In this document: positions 46,348 through 57,559 of the stretch, one piece after another
Position numbering within the stretch: the first letter of the stretch is position 1
Layout of the letters: each line of letters begins with the position of its first letter
Assembly: GCA_963585895.1 (NCBI GenBank)
Contig: OY757934.1
Span: forward strand, 35,778,389 to 35,842,388
Direction of reading: 5' to 3'
Origin: Sepioteuthis lessoniana
Lineage: Eukaryota; Mollusca; Cephalopoda; Myopsida; Loliginidae
Length of the DNA: 64,000 nucleotides
The notes under the pieces: model-generated
What the model was told of the DNA's origin: nothing
What the model saw: the letters and a program-made list of their open reading frames with translations, nothing else
The model's database searches: none
Translations under genes and position numbers: made by a program

Positions 46348-46748
46348 GTTTGATTTGGTTTGGTTTTATGGCATATCAATCATTGTAGGTTATATAATGC
46401 CACATCTATCTTTTTACATATAAACAGTTCTATTTCAAACAATTCAGTTTAGCATAAGTACACAGTTTAAATGTCAAAATAGTTCTATTATAAACAATTC
46501 AGTTTGGCATAAGTACACAGTTTAGTTCTATTTTACCCATAGATAGGACCCTATAAGGTGGTACCACTCTGGGCCAGAGTGGACCTGAGAGCAATGGCAA
46601 TGAAGAGGAACTCTGCATTCTCCAAAGCTCCAGCATTACCGGAGCCTCACAATCAAATTGTTTAGTATTATATCCACTTGTTGGGGAAGTCTTACCCCTC
46701 TGCAGAGATGCAGTTGGTGTATTCTATAGCCATAGCCAACTGGGCCCA
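46348..46748 (-). mobile_element. Tandem-array retroposon (family C), short-array copy, 401 bp
   Basis: It has the same body and tail as 31838-32493 but only two or three array units (AATTCAGTTTAGCATAAGTA and its neighbours). It is flanked by AATTCATGTAAG at 46336-46347 and AATTCATCTAAG at 46749-46760, one mismatch. The copies differ mainly in array length. Confidence 0.85.
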
Positions 46749-46914
46749 AATTCATCTAAGTAAATCTGAATCCAATGTCAATTTTTCATTAAGATACTTT
46801 TGGTCAAACACATAAAAGAAATGTAGATAAAGATTACTTTCATCTGAATTTATGAGATGAGGAATTAACATTATTATATGAGATATGATGAAAAAAAAGT
46901 GTTGAGATTAGAGC

Positions 46915-47145
46915 TTGATATCTAAATGAAGATGTGTGCAACTTATATAATAAAGTGATGTCTAGATGTCTAAATTACTGTTTAGAAGTGTGCAGAGCTG
47001 AGCAACTTATATGATTAAGTGATGATATCTTGATTACGATTTAGATGTGTTCACAGCCGAGCAATAAAGTGATGATGTCTAAATATCTTGATTACTGTTT
47101 AGATGTGTGCATAGTTGTATAATAAAGTGAAGATGTCTAGATGAA
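46915..47145. repeat. Minisatellite, about four units of roughly 55-65 bp
   Basis: Repeated words are GATGTCTAGATG, TTACTGTTTAGATGTGTGCA and ATAATAAAGTGATGATGTCT. The units are imperfect. Confidence 0.75.
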
Positions 47146-47149
47146 TCAG

Positions 47150-47800
47150 TGCCAATCAGAAAAAAAATTATGAAATCAGTTTCTGTACTTTTTGAACAAA
47201 ATGTTTTTGGTCAGATATAGGATTATATAATTGCAGCAACATACATACTCATCAGACCTAGTTTTGTGCAACTTTTTCTTGTTTCCTAAACAGAACATTC
47301 ATCTCACTGGAAAGGTTTGAATCTATGGAGGACTTTAAAAGAAATATGACATCACAGCTTTACACCATAACAAAACAAAAGAGTTTTAGTGGTACTTTGA
47401 CCAATGGAAAACTTGCTTAAATAAGTGTGTTGAATGCTAAAGAAACCACTTTGAAAAAAACCCTGACATTTCATTCTTTGTTCATTTGTGACTTGATAAA
47501 TACAGGTTCAGTCTAGATACTTTCTGAAAGCACCTTTTGCCCTCATCTTGTTTTTATATACCATTGTACAACTGTAGAAATGTGATGATAACCACTAAGA
47601 TACTAGTCAGTACATAATGATGATCATTCCTCATTTCAGAAATTCTGACAAAAGCCATTAGAGCAGTATGGATCTAATGTTGTTTTAGATGAATTAAGAC
47701 AATTAAAAAAAGCTCCATGAAACACTGGAACAAATGTTGAACCATCTTACATTCCTCACTATTCAGATGTAGAGATCTGAAGTTAATTCCAATTCAAGTT
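47150..47800. other. Intronic stretch, nothing recognised
   Basis: No exon or repeat recognised before the solo LTR. Confidence 0.45.
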
Positions 47801-47807
47801 TAACTAT

Positions 47808-48441
47808 TGCTGCGTAGTCATATAAACGAATATGGCCATGTGCGAAATGGGTGAAATGGACATCGAATGTTGATTACGATAGAACATAGGAATCTCAGAA
47901 TTCGAAAACACTTAACGACTTCTTGTTCAGGTACGAAACCTTTTTATTAACTTTGAGTTAAAGGTTTCGACGTAAGGAGGAGAGACACAATCTTCTATGC
48001 TGTCTTATTCATTTGGCTCCCATCTCGAGCGGCCCCCATAGGGCGCACGTTCGCCTCGCGCCTGCGAGCTCCAAAAGTCGATCCTTCTCGTTTGGCGTCT
48101 AGTACCCGACTCTTGCGGCACCATTAGGGCCCAAGTTCGCCTCGCGTCTGTGAGCTCCAAAAGTCGAACCTCTTTGTTTGGCGTCTAGTACCCGACTCTT
48201 ATTTTCTTCAAATTCTCACACAAACTTCCGCGTGCTTCCGGTGCGTGACGTCACCCGCACCTTGTCACCCAGTATCGTCTCGGACTGTTATGACATCTGA
48301 GTGATACCTCCATTCGCCCGCGCACCCGCGTTAACACCTGCTTCAATGTTACACCTAACTAACCCATGTGCTGAGCCGAAAGGTTCTCAGCCTAACTAAA
48401 CTAAAAGGCATGAACCGAAATCCTTCGGCTATTTTATAACA
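47808..48441 (-). mobile_element. Solo LTR fossil, 634 bp, with 4-bp target-site duplication
   Basis: A GC-rich island in AT-rich intron. On the plus strand it begins TGCTGCGTAGTC and ends TTTTATAACA, and it is flanked by CTAT at 47804-47807 and 48442-48445. On the minus strand it begins TGTTATAAAATAGCC, has an AATAAA signal at about 47943-47948 and ends CAGCA, the usual order for an LTR. It holds a tandem pair of roughly 85-bp units (GCTCCAAAAGTCGA and GGCGTCTAGTACCCGACTCT occur twice, 48060-48200) and a CRE palindrome TGACGTCA at 48246-48253. No internal genes remain. A Ty3-like origin is a guess. Confidence 0.75.
48246..48253. promoter_or_regulatory. CRE-like palindrome TGACGTCA inside the solo LTR
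   Basis: A perfect 8-bp cAMP response element consensus. It lies in what would be the U3 part if the LTR reads on the minus strand. Whether it is used is unknown. Confidence 0.5.
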
Positions 48442-48445
48442 CTAT

Positions 48446-49655
48446 CAATACACTCTAGAGAAACACTCATTAGGAGGAGGATCCATTATGATTGTTGGAT
48501 ATATCATCAGTTATAAAGTGAAATTATTCCTTGACTAATTAATGTTAGATTTGCACATTAATAGAATCTAGCAAAAATTTGAATGGATATCATGACTACA
48601 ATAGCCAAGATAACAGCTATAAGAAGAGTGATAAAAAAAATGAAATACTGAAGCAATCATAGATAATAAATAATAAATTAGTACCTATTTTTTTTGCTTT
48701 AGGATCAACAACTGGCTGTTGGTATAATTTGGCTTACTGACTGACTAATATATTTCCTGTTTTAAAAGATGGTCAGTATAGATTTATATGACTTTTGGCT
48801 CCTTAAATAAAAAATGACAGAAGTTCTAATCTTTTTTACTCTAAATAGTTTGCTTTTAAGCTTTCTGGGAATTAAATCCTAATTTTTAGTAGTAAAGTGC
48901 CTTTTAATGCTTTTAGAATGAAAAGTGAGATTTTTCTCTGTAAGATTTTATTAAGAACATTTTAGATGTTTTGTATGTCAGATTAAGCAAAGTTTAGTAA
49001 ATAACAAAGATTTTAGACCTTGTGAGTTTAGAAAGGGTTTCTTCTATTATTTGGGGTATTAGTATGTAGTACTGAGTATTTACTAAGCTTTAACTTAGTC
49101 TGACACACAGCAGGTTTATCACTGCTTAACTTTGGTAATCTGTCAAGCGATGCTTTTTTCAGTGTGACTTGAATGTAAGCCAAAAAACAAAGTATAGTTA
49201 GATTTGGTACAAGGCTGTAAGTGAAGGGCACCTAGTAAGGATCAAACTCACTACTTAGTTGTTATTGATCTGCAAGACTAGTTTGTTAGCCATTATACAA
49301 TGATGATTTGGCACAAGGCTACAATTATGTGGAACCTAATATGGATTAAACTCACTTTTAAGAACTTTTTATTTTTGTTATATGTACAACAGTATCATAT
49401 TTTTATAATCTAATGCATTTTTGAATAAGTTAGAGATTCTGCTTTTTTTTTTTGCTGATTCAGATAAAAAGAGTATTGAAAATGTTTTTAAAAATAAGAG
49501 CAAAAATCAAACATTTATTTCTGTTTTTTACTGGTTCTAAGTTTGATGAGTTCTATTAATGGATTGAACAACTAACCTATTTTGGGTTCCACTACAAGCA
49601 TAGACTTGTCGAGTATAAATCAGTTTATGCTTACTTTTAGCAATTATTATTACTA
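48446..49655. other. Intronic stretch with a tRNA-like fragment
   Basis: AT-rich and without exons. At about 49200-49320 two decayed tRNA-like pieces occur (AAGGATCAAACTCACTAC and TATGGATTAAACTCAC), suggesting old SINE heads on the minus strand. Confidence 0.4.
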
Positions 49656-49745
49656 TTAACACATCACTCAATAAGTCCAGGGCCTAACTAATAAAACAAC
49701 AACTTTCAGATAAAATTCGACTTTATTCATCAACATAGTCTCTTT

Positions 49746-50280
49746 CTAGGGTGATACACTGATTCCAATGCTTCTCAAACAAATTGATGCCTTTTTTGTA
49801 GCACAATTTGTCTTTGGTCTCAAAATATGCCTCAGTTTCTGATATGACTTCTTCATAGGAGCCAAATCTCTTTTTCTGGCACATTCTTTAGAGGTCTGCA
49901 AACAACTAGTAGTTCTGGGAGCCAGATCTGGAGAAAAGAGTGGGTGTGGAAGCAGTTTGAAGTGCAATTCATGTAGTTTTGCCATTGTAGTGATTGACTT
50001 GTGACATCATGCATTGTCTTAGTGAAAGAGAACATTTTTTTTCTTCATTTATGGACGTTTTTTGGTGATTTCTTCCTTCAAACACACCAATAATGCTATA
50101 TAATATTTGCTATTGATTATTCTTCCTTTCTCAAGGTAATCAATGAACAAAATACTTTGCACATGCCAAAATAAGAAGACCAAAACCTTGCCTTCTGATG
50201 TTTGCATCTTTGGTTGATTTGGATGGCTTTCACCTGCTGCTGTCCACTCAGCTGACTGCCAATTTGACTCCAGAGTGAAG
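49746..50280 (-). pseudogene. mariner transposase, C-terminal part, broken
   Basis: The minus strand holds LESNWQSAEWTAAGESHPNQ, SILFIDYLEKGRIINSKYYI, MAKLHELHFKLLPHPLFSPD and KECARKRDLAPMKKS in several frames. These are the middle and end of a mariner (DD34D) transposase. The gene is cut at 50280 by the RTE insertion, right after the codons for the first catalytic block. Frame changes also break it, so it is not functional. Confidence 0.88.
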
Positions 50281-50487
50281 TCATCATGTTGCGCTGGTAG
50301 CACGGATATCCCTGACCCTCTCTCACCACTCCTCCCTATCGTTCATCGCCCCAGGCAGGTTTTCAGGACAACATCCCGTATCCTCACATAGCTGCTGAAT
50401 GTATGTTCGTGCTGGTCGTCCTGCTTTTGCACGGCCATGTGTGGGGGTCCATAAGAGTACATCCCTTATGAGTTCGTCCCTGCTTCT

Positions 50488-51996
50488 CTAGCAGTGTCCT
50501 GCATGTCTGGTTCGTCTAACTTGAATAGTTTTCGTGATAGGAGGCAGGTGGCCGTACAGTTGGTGTCTTGTGGGGTGTTGCCGCCAGGACTTGTTCAAGA
50601 TTGCATGCAGCATTCTTGTGTAATTGCCGTCTAGCTTCTTCTCCAGCCGTTTTGTTAGAGTCCATGTAGTGCACCCATATAGCAGTATCGATGTGACCAC
50701 TGCCTGGAAGAAACTACGTTTCATTTTATTGGTTAGGTCTGATTTCCATATAATCGATAGCCCATTGATAGCTGCCCATGCTTTCGTTAACCTTGTGTCG
50801 ATGTCCTTTTCTGTTGATTCGACGCTGCTTCCTAGGTACGTGAATTTGTCTACTAGTTTAAGAGGGGTTCCGTCTAGAGTGGAGATGTCCCCCTTTTGAT
50901 TATAGCACATATATTCCGTTTTGTGTGCATTAACATAGAGGCCTATGCCTGCGGCTGCTCGTTCCAAACTATGCAGTAGTGTTTCGGCTTGGTCGGGTGT
51001 ATTTGCCAGTATCGCTATGTCATCGGCGTAGTCGGCGTCGGTAATTGTTTTTGCGGGGTACCTTCTGCTTCTTTTCTTCGTCAGCTCGAAGCCACTCTCT
51101 CTGATTTTGTCAATCGATGTTCTAAGTACGTAGTCTAGACAAATGATAAAGAGGTACGGAGCCAGCGTGTCTCCTTGTAGTACTCCTGCTACAATGTCGA
51201 AGTATTCCGTGTCTCCATCTGGTGATCGTACTTTTACTTTGGTGTTTCTATAGAGAATTGTTATTGCTGCTACTGTTTCTTTAGGTATGCCGTACGCTAG
51301 TAGGATTTGTTCCATCTTTCCTCTGTGAATGGAATCGAAGGCCTTGGTAAAGTCGACAAATATTAATGTCGCTTGTAGGTTTTTTGCCCGTACACCTTCA
51401 AGGATTCTATGGATGGTTAATATTTGTGAGGTCGTGGATCTATTTCTTCGGAAGCCATTTTGGTTTTTCCTAAGTATGTTGTCGATTTTGGGTTCTATGC
51501 GGTTTCCTAGTAGAGCATTGTAGATTTTGGCTGCTATGGATGTAAGTGTTATGCCTCGGTAGTTTTTGGCTAATCTGAGGTCCCCCTTTTTAGGGAAGGG
51601 GAGTATGCATCCCTTCATCCATCTATCTATCGGATTTTGATTGTATACTGCGTTGCAGTGTCGGAGCAGTATGTCGTCGAATTGTCTGGTCTTCCATACT
51701 TCTGGGGGAATCTCGTTCAGCCCTGCAGCTTTCCTATTTTTAATTTTTTTGAGAACCGAGTCGAGTTCTTCTTGTGTGAACGGTCCTAGTTTAATGTCTA
51801 ATTGTTTACTAATTATTCTGGTGATTGGTTCATGTGTTATTTTCGGTGGGTTTCCTAGTAGGCTTTCGAAGTGCTGTTTCCACTGTTTTATTCTTTCTTG
51901 TTGGTTTGCAGCTTTCAGTTTTGCTTTGGCTGTGTTCTTTCTTCTACTCACTTCGTTTATTGTTTGCCAGGCTATCCTAGATTGTCTATCTTCCAC
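50488..51996 (-). pseudogene. RTE reverse transcriptase domain (502 readable residues)
   Basis: Reverse transcriptase of the RTE LINE. Visible motifs by residue of this open frame are KNYRGITLTSIAAKIYN (145-161), QNGFRRNRSTTSQ (179-191), VDFTKAFDS (214-222), GVLQGDTLAP (271-280) and the catalytic DADYADD (320-326). A thumb-like TYLGSSVESTE and a C-terminal RRTRHAGHC follow. The palm Asp residues are all present. The M at 51996 is probably internal: upstream sequence in the same frame (IQNQIDKIRDSVED) continues to the TAG at 52041. After HAGHC a stop replaces the family's Trp. The sequence behind it still reads RSRDELIRDVLLWTPTHGRA, so about 65 residues are lost. Confidence 0.93.
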
Positions 51997-52243
51997 CGAG
52001 TCTCTAATCTTATCTATCTGATTTTGAATGTATTCTGTCTATTCCTTTATATATATGCCTGCTAATTGATATTGTGCCGTTTTTAGTTTTAAGGCATTTG
52101 TGTTTGTTGGGTTTTTTCGATAGTTTTTGGAGGCTGTTTTCACTAGTGCACGTTTCTCTCTCACCGCTAAAGTTTCCCATGGGACTCTATATTTAGTTTT
52201 GAGTTTGGTTGGAATGCATTTCGCTGCTGCCTCGACGAAATTT

Positions 52244-53302
52244 TCATATTCGTCGTTTGGTGTACTTTTTTTCCGTCTTTTCTTGTAGTGTTTCGAATCT
52301 GTTTCTTAATTCTAATCCGTATTTATCTCTTATATCTCTGTTGTTCAAAAGGGCCCAGTCATAGTGTTTGGTGGTCGCTGTTCGTTTGGCGTTTTTTCGT
52401 AGGCTTAGCCGTATTTTTGCCGTGACTATTCGGTGATCGGTGGACACACCCTCGAAAGAGGAGTATGCCTTGCAATTCATTGCACTATTTTTCCAGTTCT
52501 TGTTTATAAGGACGTAGTCTATCTGAGCTTTAGTATTGTTCGCGTACGTGTATGTCCATAGTTTACCCTCCATTTTTTGGTAGTTTGTATTGAGGCATGC
52601 TAATCTATTTTCTATCATGAAATCTGTTAGATGTTGCCCATTCCTATTTGACGTGTTGTGGAGGCTGTATTTGTTGTTTCCGTTTTTCCCGATTTGGGCA
52701 TTCATGTCTCCGCCAATGACTAACATGTTGTGTTTCGGGATGCTACGCACTAATGAGGATAACTCATCGTAGAAGGTGACTAGTTCAGTTTCTTTGCTAG
52801 CATTGGTAGGGCTGTAGCATGAGATGATTGTTGATCTGGGATTGCCGTTAAAAGTAGCTGCCATCATTCTAGGTTGTATTTTCTCAATGCTATTTAGCGT
52901 TTTTAATGCTCTAGGTCCTATAAGCAATCCTACCCCTCCTACTGCGGCGTTGACAGAGTTTTTCCATGCGGATACAGTGACGAGCGACCATCCATTGCCA
53001 GTTTCGTGATATTTGATATCTTCGGTGTGCGTGTATCTGTGTTCTTGTATGCATATTATGTCAATCTTATGTTCTACGGCCGATGCGATTAGCTCTGGTA
53101 GTTGTCCTATTCTATTTAAGGTTCTTACGTTAAATGTCGCTATTTGTAGTGTTTGCTTGCATTTTAGTAGTTTTTGTCGTTTGAGCTCTGTAGCTGATTT
53201 TTCAAACACTGAGGCCAGGGCTCCAACCTCAGCAGAACGCGCCCCTTTTTTAACCGCGCAAAGAGCGATGCGGTTTGTGTATGTGGTTTGAGTGTGGGTC
53301 AT
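52244..53302 (-). pseudogene. RTE AP-like endonuclease domain (352 readable residues)
   Basis: The N-terminal endonuclease of the RTE LINE, which nicks target DNA to prime reverse transcription. Visible motifs are TFNVRTLN (56-63), IQEHRY with the catalytic Glu (85-90), GGDMNAQIG (197-205), IDYVLI (261-266) and the terminal STDHRIV (287-293). These match the N, E, D.N and DH residues of the AP endonuclease fold. The start at 53302 (MTHTQTTYTNRIAL) is 36 bases from the LINE's 5' end, consistent with a short leader. The open frame ends early because of a frame change in an A run. The following codons STPNDEYENFVEAAAKC continue in another frame. Confidence 0.93.
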
Positions 53303-53344
53303 GGTTATCTTTCGATGGCTGTTTTATTCTCTTCTATAGAAGCC

Positions 53345-53864
53345 GGTGGATCTATGTTTCATCCATTGTCATATATTTATGCAAAAACTTATTTTTGTTG
53401 CGTCGAAACAGTTGCAAACAATGCTCTGAATCATCAACGTGTTGCTGTTTTTGATCGACTGTAAGCAAATACTGCACCCAGTTTGAACACAGCTTTCTCA
53501 TTGACAAATGTTCATGCAAAATGGTGAATACACTGCCTTCTGATATCTTCAACTCCTCTGCTATCTCATGCAACTTCAATCTATGGTCATCCAAAAACGA
53601 GTCTGCGGAGTTTTTTGGTATTTTCCAAGACAACTGCTGAATTTGAGCGACCTGAGTGTTCAGCATCATTTGTATCTGTACGACTGCATTTAAAGTCAGC
53701 ATACCACCTCTTAACCATTGTTTCCAATGGAGTAGAGTCTGAATAACACTTTTCAAACCATTGTTTTGTGTGAAGAGTATTTTCCCCATAATTAAGCAAT
53801 GCTTTATCAATACACGGAATTCAGATTTTTCTATTGTTTTGAAAATTTTCAACAGTAGCTTCAT
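53345..53864 (-). pseudogene. mariner transposase, N-terminal part, broken
   Basis: Minus-strand frames give IEKSEFRVLIKHCLIMGK, LETMVKRWYADFKCSRTD, LHEIAEELKISEGSVFTILH, HLSMRKLCSNWV and KFLHKYMTMDET. This is the helix-turn-helix DNA-binding region up to the first catalytic Asp block of a mariner transposase. It is parted from its C-terminal half by the RTE insertion, and it carries a frame change between TMVKRWY and the LKISEG block. Confidence 0.9.
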
Positions 53865-54199
53865 TTAAATAACTGTAATTTGTAAACTAATAATTCGATT
53901 GGGCTCAAATTTTGACATGTGCCATTTGAAGGTTAGTACTTTATAAAAATCATATGGATTTTTTATTAGTGACACCACCTATATGTCAGGCCTGGAACTT
54001 ATTGAGTGATTTGTTATCATTATTATTATTATTTCATGTGAGTTTGTGAAAATGTGAATCAACACGTTTCTTGGGATTAGACCTAAACCTTTCAGGCAGG
54101 ATCTTGAAACATGGAAAAAATTATGAAGCATATATATTACAATATATTGATTAGATATATACATTTCTATACATGTTCCTTGTAGTTTTATGGTTATTA

Positions 54200-54425
54200 T
54201 TGTAGGAAATGACCATAACCACCATGTTCAAATCTTGGCATTGTGCTAATACCCTTGGGAAAGGTATGAATCCAACTATTCTCTTGCCAGCTATGGCCAA
54301 ATTGGGTTTTTTAGCCTTGGTACATCAACCAGTCTAAGAGAAAAAAAATCTGAATTCAAACCTGTTGTACTCTTCTTAGAAATTAACCTTGTGTCATATT
54401 TTAGTCATTGTGGAGAGGAGGCATT
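54200..54425 (+). mobile_element. SINE family B copy, decayed
   Basis: Plus strand: GTTCAAATCTTGGCATTGTG, ACCCTTGGGAAAGGTATGAA, CCAGCTATGGCCAAATTGGG, GAATTCAAACCTGTTGTACT and ATTAACCTTGTGTCATATTT. The parts occur in the same order as in the minus-strand copy at 21806-22093, including its tail. Confidence 0.75.
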
Positions 54426-54429
54426 TTCC

Positions 54430-56845
54430 TAACAGTACTCCATAGCACTGGAAATATACACCTCAATAGATTTTATATTTTTTCAAACATGGTACTTAAG
54501 AAACAAATATCTGATTAATATTGTACATATCTGAATGGAATTGGTGGTAGGGTTGGATAAGTTATGGGTCAGATGTCCTTTTTTGCTCAGCGGTCCAGAT
54601 CACTCTCAAACTGCCCTTGCACCTGACTCATTTGCTTCTTTTTAACATTCTTTCGATTCTTTCAATACATCTATTTGATAAATTATCTATAAATTATAAA
54701 TGGTTATCTCTACTCTTTATTATGTTTTGACATTTGTCATTTATAGTTTTATATCCAGAATGACACTCTATTTTGTTCTCGGAAAATCTCTAATACAAAG
54801 AGAGTCACTACTCATCACTTCAGCCATTTTCTCATCACTCAAATGTAGCTAGTTTGTTCTTCTTTTATCAGTACTTTTATGGAAGATGTTTAAATCTGCT
54901 GGATTTCTTGGTTCCACCTATTTGAGAGTTTCCAGTAAGAACTCATTTTGTTGTCTTTAGTAAGCAGCAGCATCTGTTCTTTCGGAATCATCTCTACATC
55001 AGAAACAACTTCTTTCTTAGAACATTTGCAAGGTGGATGAAACTCATGAAGACTTTTTTCTTCTAAAATACAACCTTGGATTTTAAAGTTCAGGATTAAT
55101 AAATATCTTATCCTATCTTAGTTTGAATTTCTGCTTTGTTGTCCCTTTGTAAGATTTCTTTAGTAATTCTTACCCTTCATTTGTCCTTTTCTAATCCTTT
55201 GCCTGTAGTGGTCAATTGTTTTTTTAAGTTAACTTTGGGGATAAAACAAACAAAATACAACAGATCTTATGGTAATCAACTTTTTATATCAAAATGAATA
55301 AAAGTATTTTTTACAAACACTTGTTTTTCTCTTACATCTTGAAAATCTATTTTGAACAGAAGGAACAATATCAAAGTTTACTTATTGGAAATTAAAAGTA
55401 AAATTCCAACTCAAACATTTACAGTTAATTCCAAATCTTTTATATATATTTTTTATACCTCTTTAAGTATTTTTGTTATATTTTTGTGAGTTTGGAGAAA
55501 TGTTACATTTAACCTGTTGTTTCTATCCATAAAAATTTACTTGTTTATTCCTTATAATTATCCATGCATATTTTTTTCTATTTTAATAATAAAACACATA
55601 GCATAGGTTGATTCATAATGATACAATAAAGTAATATTGGTAAAGTATATCTGAACTACTCTTAGTGTATAGTATATTATTAATTAAATCATTGGATATT
55701 CAAAGTTAAATCTTTATTAATTTGAATGAAATGAATTACGGATGTATGTGTATATAATCATCAAAGCAAGTGGAGATTTTAGTTCCAAAATAGCCCTGAA
55801 ATTGGATATATATATATATAAAAAAAACAGACTTATAATGTCCTGGTTTGCATAGGTTTACTTTGCTCATTCTTGATACAATCTTACCATATACCTCATT
55901 CTCCAAATAATATATAAATATGCTCAATACTGCATCAGTTATAAAATTTAATAATTAGTTATACAAATAATAAAACTACTGAATAGAATTTATGTTAAAG
56001 TTTAAATTCTTGATATATTTATATATTTTCATTGATGCATATCTGTTTTTTTAAATAATGATTCTGAAATAAATGGATTGAAAAGAGTGGATCTATTGTT
56101 AGGTCATGTTCCCATTCAGCTGGAGTAATTCAATTAAATTTTGTTGAGAGGCATGAATGAATAAACTTTAGGTCAAGATAATAAGTGCAATATTAATCCA
56201 TCAACAATGCACCGAATCTACAGAGATTGAAAACCAGTTTGAATGATGGATCAACAATGATGGCTGCCATGTTTGATGTGTCAGTCAAAATTGGATGAAG
56301 ACTTTCATTTTTATATAATTTTAGTAAATATTTCTATCAGTTGCATATCTTTAATTAATAAAATTTAAGCTGATTAAAGATTTTAAACCAGTTTCTACTT
56401 CCTTGTTTATAAATAAAAAAAATCTAATTATCATTGAATTCTTCAAGTTATGCAGCTTTATTTTATCAAATAATAAAATGAATCAAACACAAGTATATCA
56501 CAAGTAGAAATTAATAAGAGCATTTCAGGTTTTTATTTTTTCTGCCTTGAAAAAATAAATACAAAGGAAACAGAATTTTGGCAGCTATAAAATTGCATTA
56601 CAATATCAATTTTTTTGCAATTTTTGTATGTCATTGTACTATTGTTTCCATTATTACTTGTTGTTATAGAAAATAAAGTTATAATTGCTAAAATAGTAAA
56701 ATGATAATATCATTATCTATCTATCTATCTATCTATCTAGTTCTGCCTATATCATAGATAATATTAATTCCCAGTAGATATAAGGACTGAAAGTATTTTT
56801 TATCATCAATAAAAATCTAACTGAACAAATAAAACAAAATATAAC
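54430..56845. other. Intronic stretch, no exon recognised
   Basis: AT-rich with a (TA)n run at about 55807-55818 and a (TATC)n run at 56717-56739. No protein-coding similarity is seen. Confidence 0.5.
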
Positions 56846-56849
56846 ATTT

Positions 56850-56935
56850 TAATGGATTTATTTCACATCAACTTTAATACTAATAGGATTGTATTTGCAT
56901 GTTGAACCTAATGTGAAATAAATACATTTAACTCG
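56850..56935. repeat. Small inverted repeat, about 85 bp
   Basis: GGATTTATTTCACATCAAC and AATGTGAAATAAATACATTT pair as imperfect arms of about 20 bp. Confidence 0.5.
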
Positions 56936-57274
56936 CATTTTCTATCTTGCTTATTCCTTCAGACTTTGGTTAGAAAAAAAATTGCTTCTTAAAATAGGAA
57001 TTTGATTTTGGAGTAAGTCTAACTGTAGCTGTCACCCTAAGTGTGCCATAATTTAGACATGTATCCTTTCCACCTTCCTAGTAGATTAATGTGGACAGTG
57101 TAAGGGAAACAATTATATAAGGACCCATATCCCAGAATTCAAAGTGACTTCTGCCCAGGCTAGGACCAGTTGTAAGATTTGGAGGGAATTTTGTTTGTTA
57201 AGAATCGGACCTTAGTAGTTCTACTGGTTATGGCACACAGGTAAATTTATTTTCCCAACTTTCCTGTGAAATTT

Positions 57275-57362
57275 CTGGATTTTATATGACTCCTTATTGT
57301 ACTAAAACTATTGTTTCTAGATTTTATATAACTCCTTATTGTACTAAAACTATTGTTTTTTA
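57275..57362. repeat. 44-bp tandem duplication
   Basis: GATTTTATATGACTCCTTAT, then TGTACTAAAACTATTGTTTC, is followed by a second nearly identical copy. Confidence 0.85.
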
Positions 57363-57559
57363 AAGCCTTTTTATTTCAGTATTTCATAGTGTCTTGAATT
57401 GAAGCAGAATAAAACTAGCATTTAGTCAAACATCAGTCGAGACTTATGTTTTAATTTTCAACCAGAAAAAAGTATCAAGGAGCTGCTATACTAGCCCCAT
57501 GATACCCCACCCCCCAAAAAAACCCAGAAATAAAAACAATCATTGTCGATATCACTTGC

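Larger units (their letters stand above)
50281..53338 (-). mobile_element. RTE-type LINE, near full length, inserted in the mariner
   Basis: A 3.06 kb non-LTR retrotransposon on the minus strand with an AP-like endonuclease followed by a reverse transcriptase in one original reading frame, the RTE layout. It has a short 5' leader and ends ...CAGCGCAACATGATGA, a short ATGA-type 3' end without poly(A). A possible short target duplication, GAAG, lies at 50277-50280 and 53339-53342. GC content is visibly higher than in its host, as expected of a younger element. Three lesions are seen: a one-base frame change in an A run near 52266, a TAG at 52039-52041, and a TAG replacing the Trp codon after HAGHC near 50487. 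Confidence 0.92.
49659..54014 (-). mobile_element. mariner DNA transposon, copy 2, split by an RTE LINE
   Basis: The left end is ACACATCACTCAATAAGTCC after TA (49657-49658). The right end is TATTGAGTGATTTGT (54000-54014) followed by TA. It is the same family as 21326-22830. The mariner parts are 49659-50280 and about 53339-54014. The LINE between them accounts for some 3 kb. It keeps the N-terminal stretch that copy 1 lost to TTAGGG filler. Confidence 0.93.

Noticed and set aside
47808-48441. CpG-island-like promoter of a host gene
   Set aside because: The flanking CTAT repeats, the TG...CA ends and the internal AATAAA fit a solo LTR better. No host exon follows within the next kilobases.
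50624-53291. Several plus-strand open frames across the LINE
   Set aside because: They are antisense to the reverse transcriptase and endonuclease and show no motif of their own.
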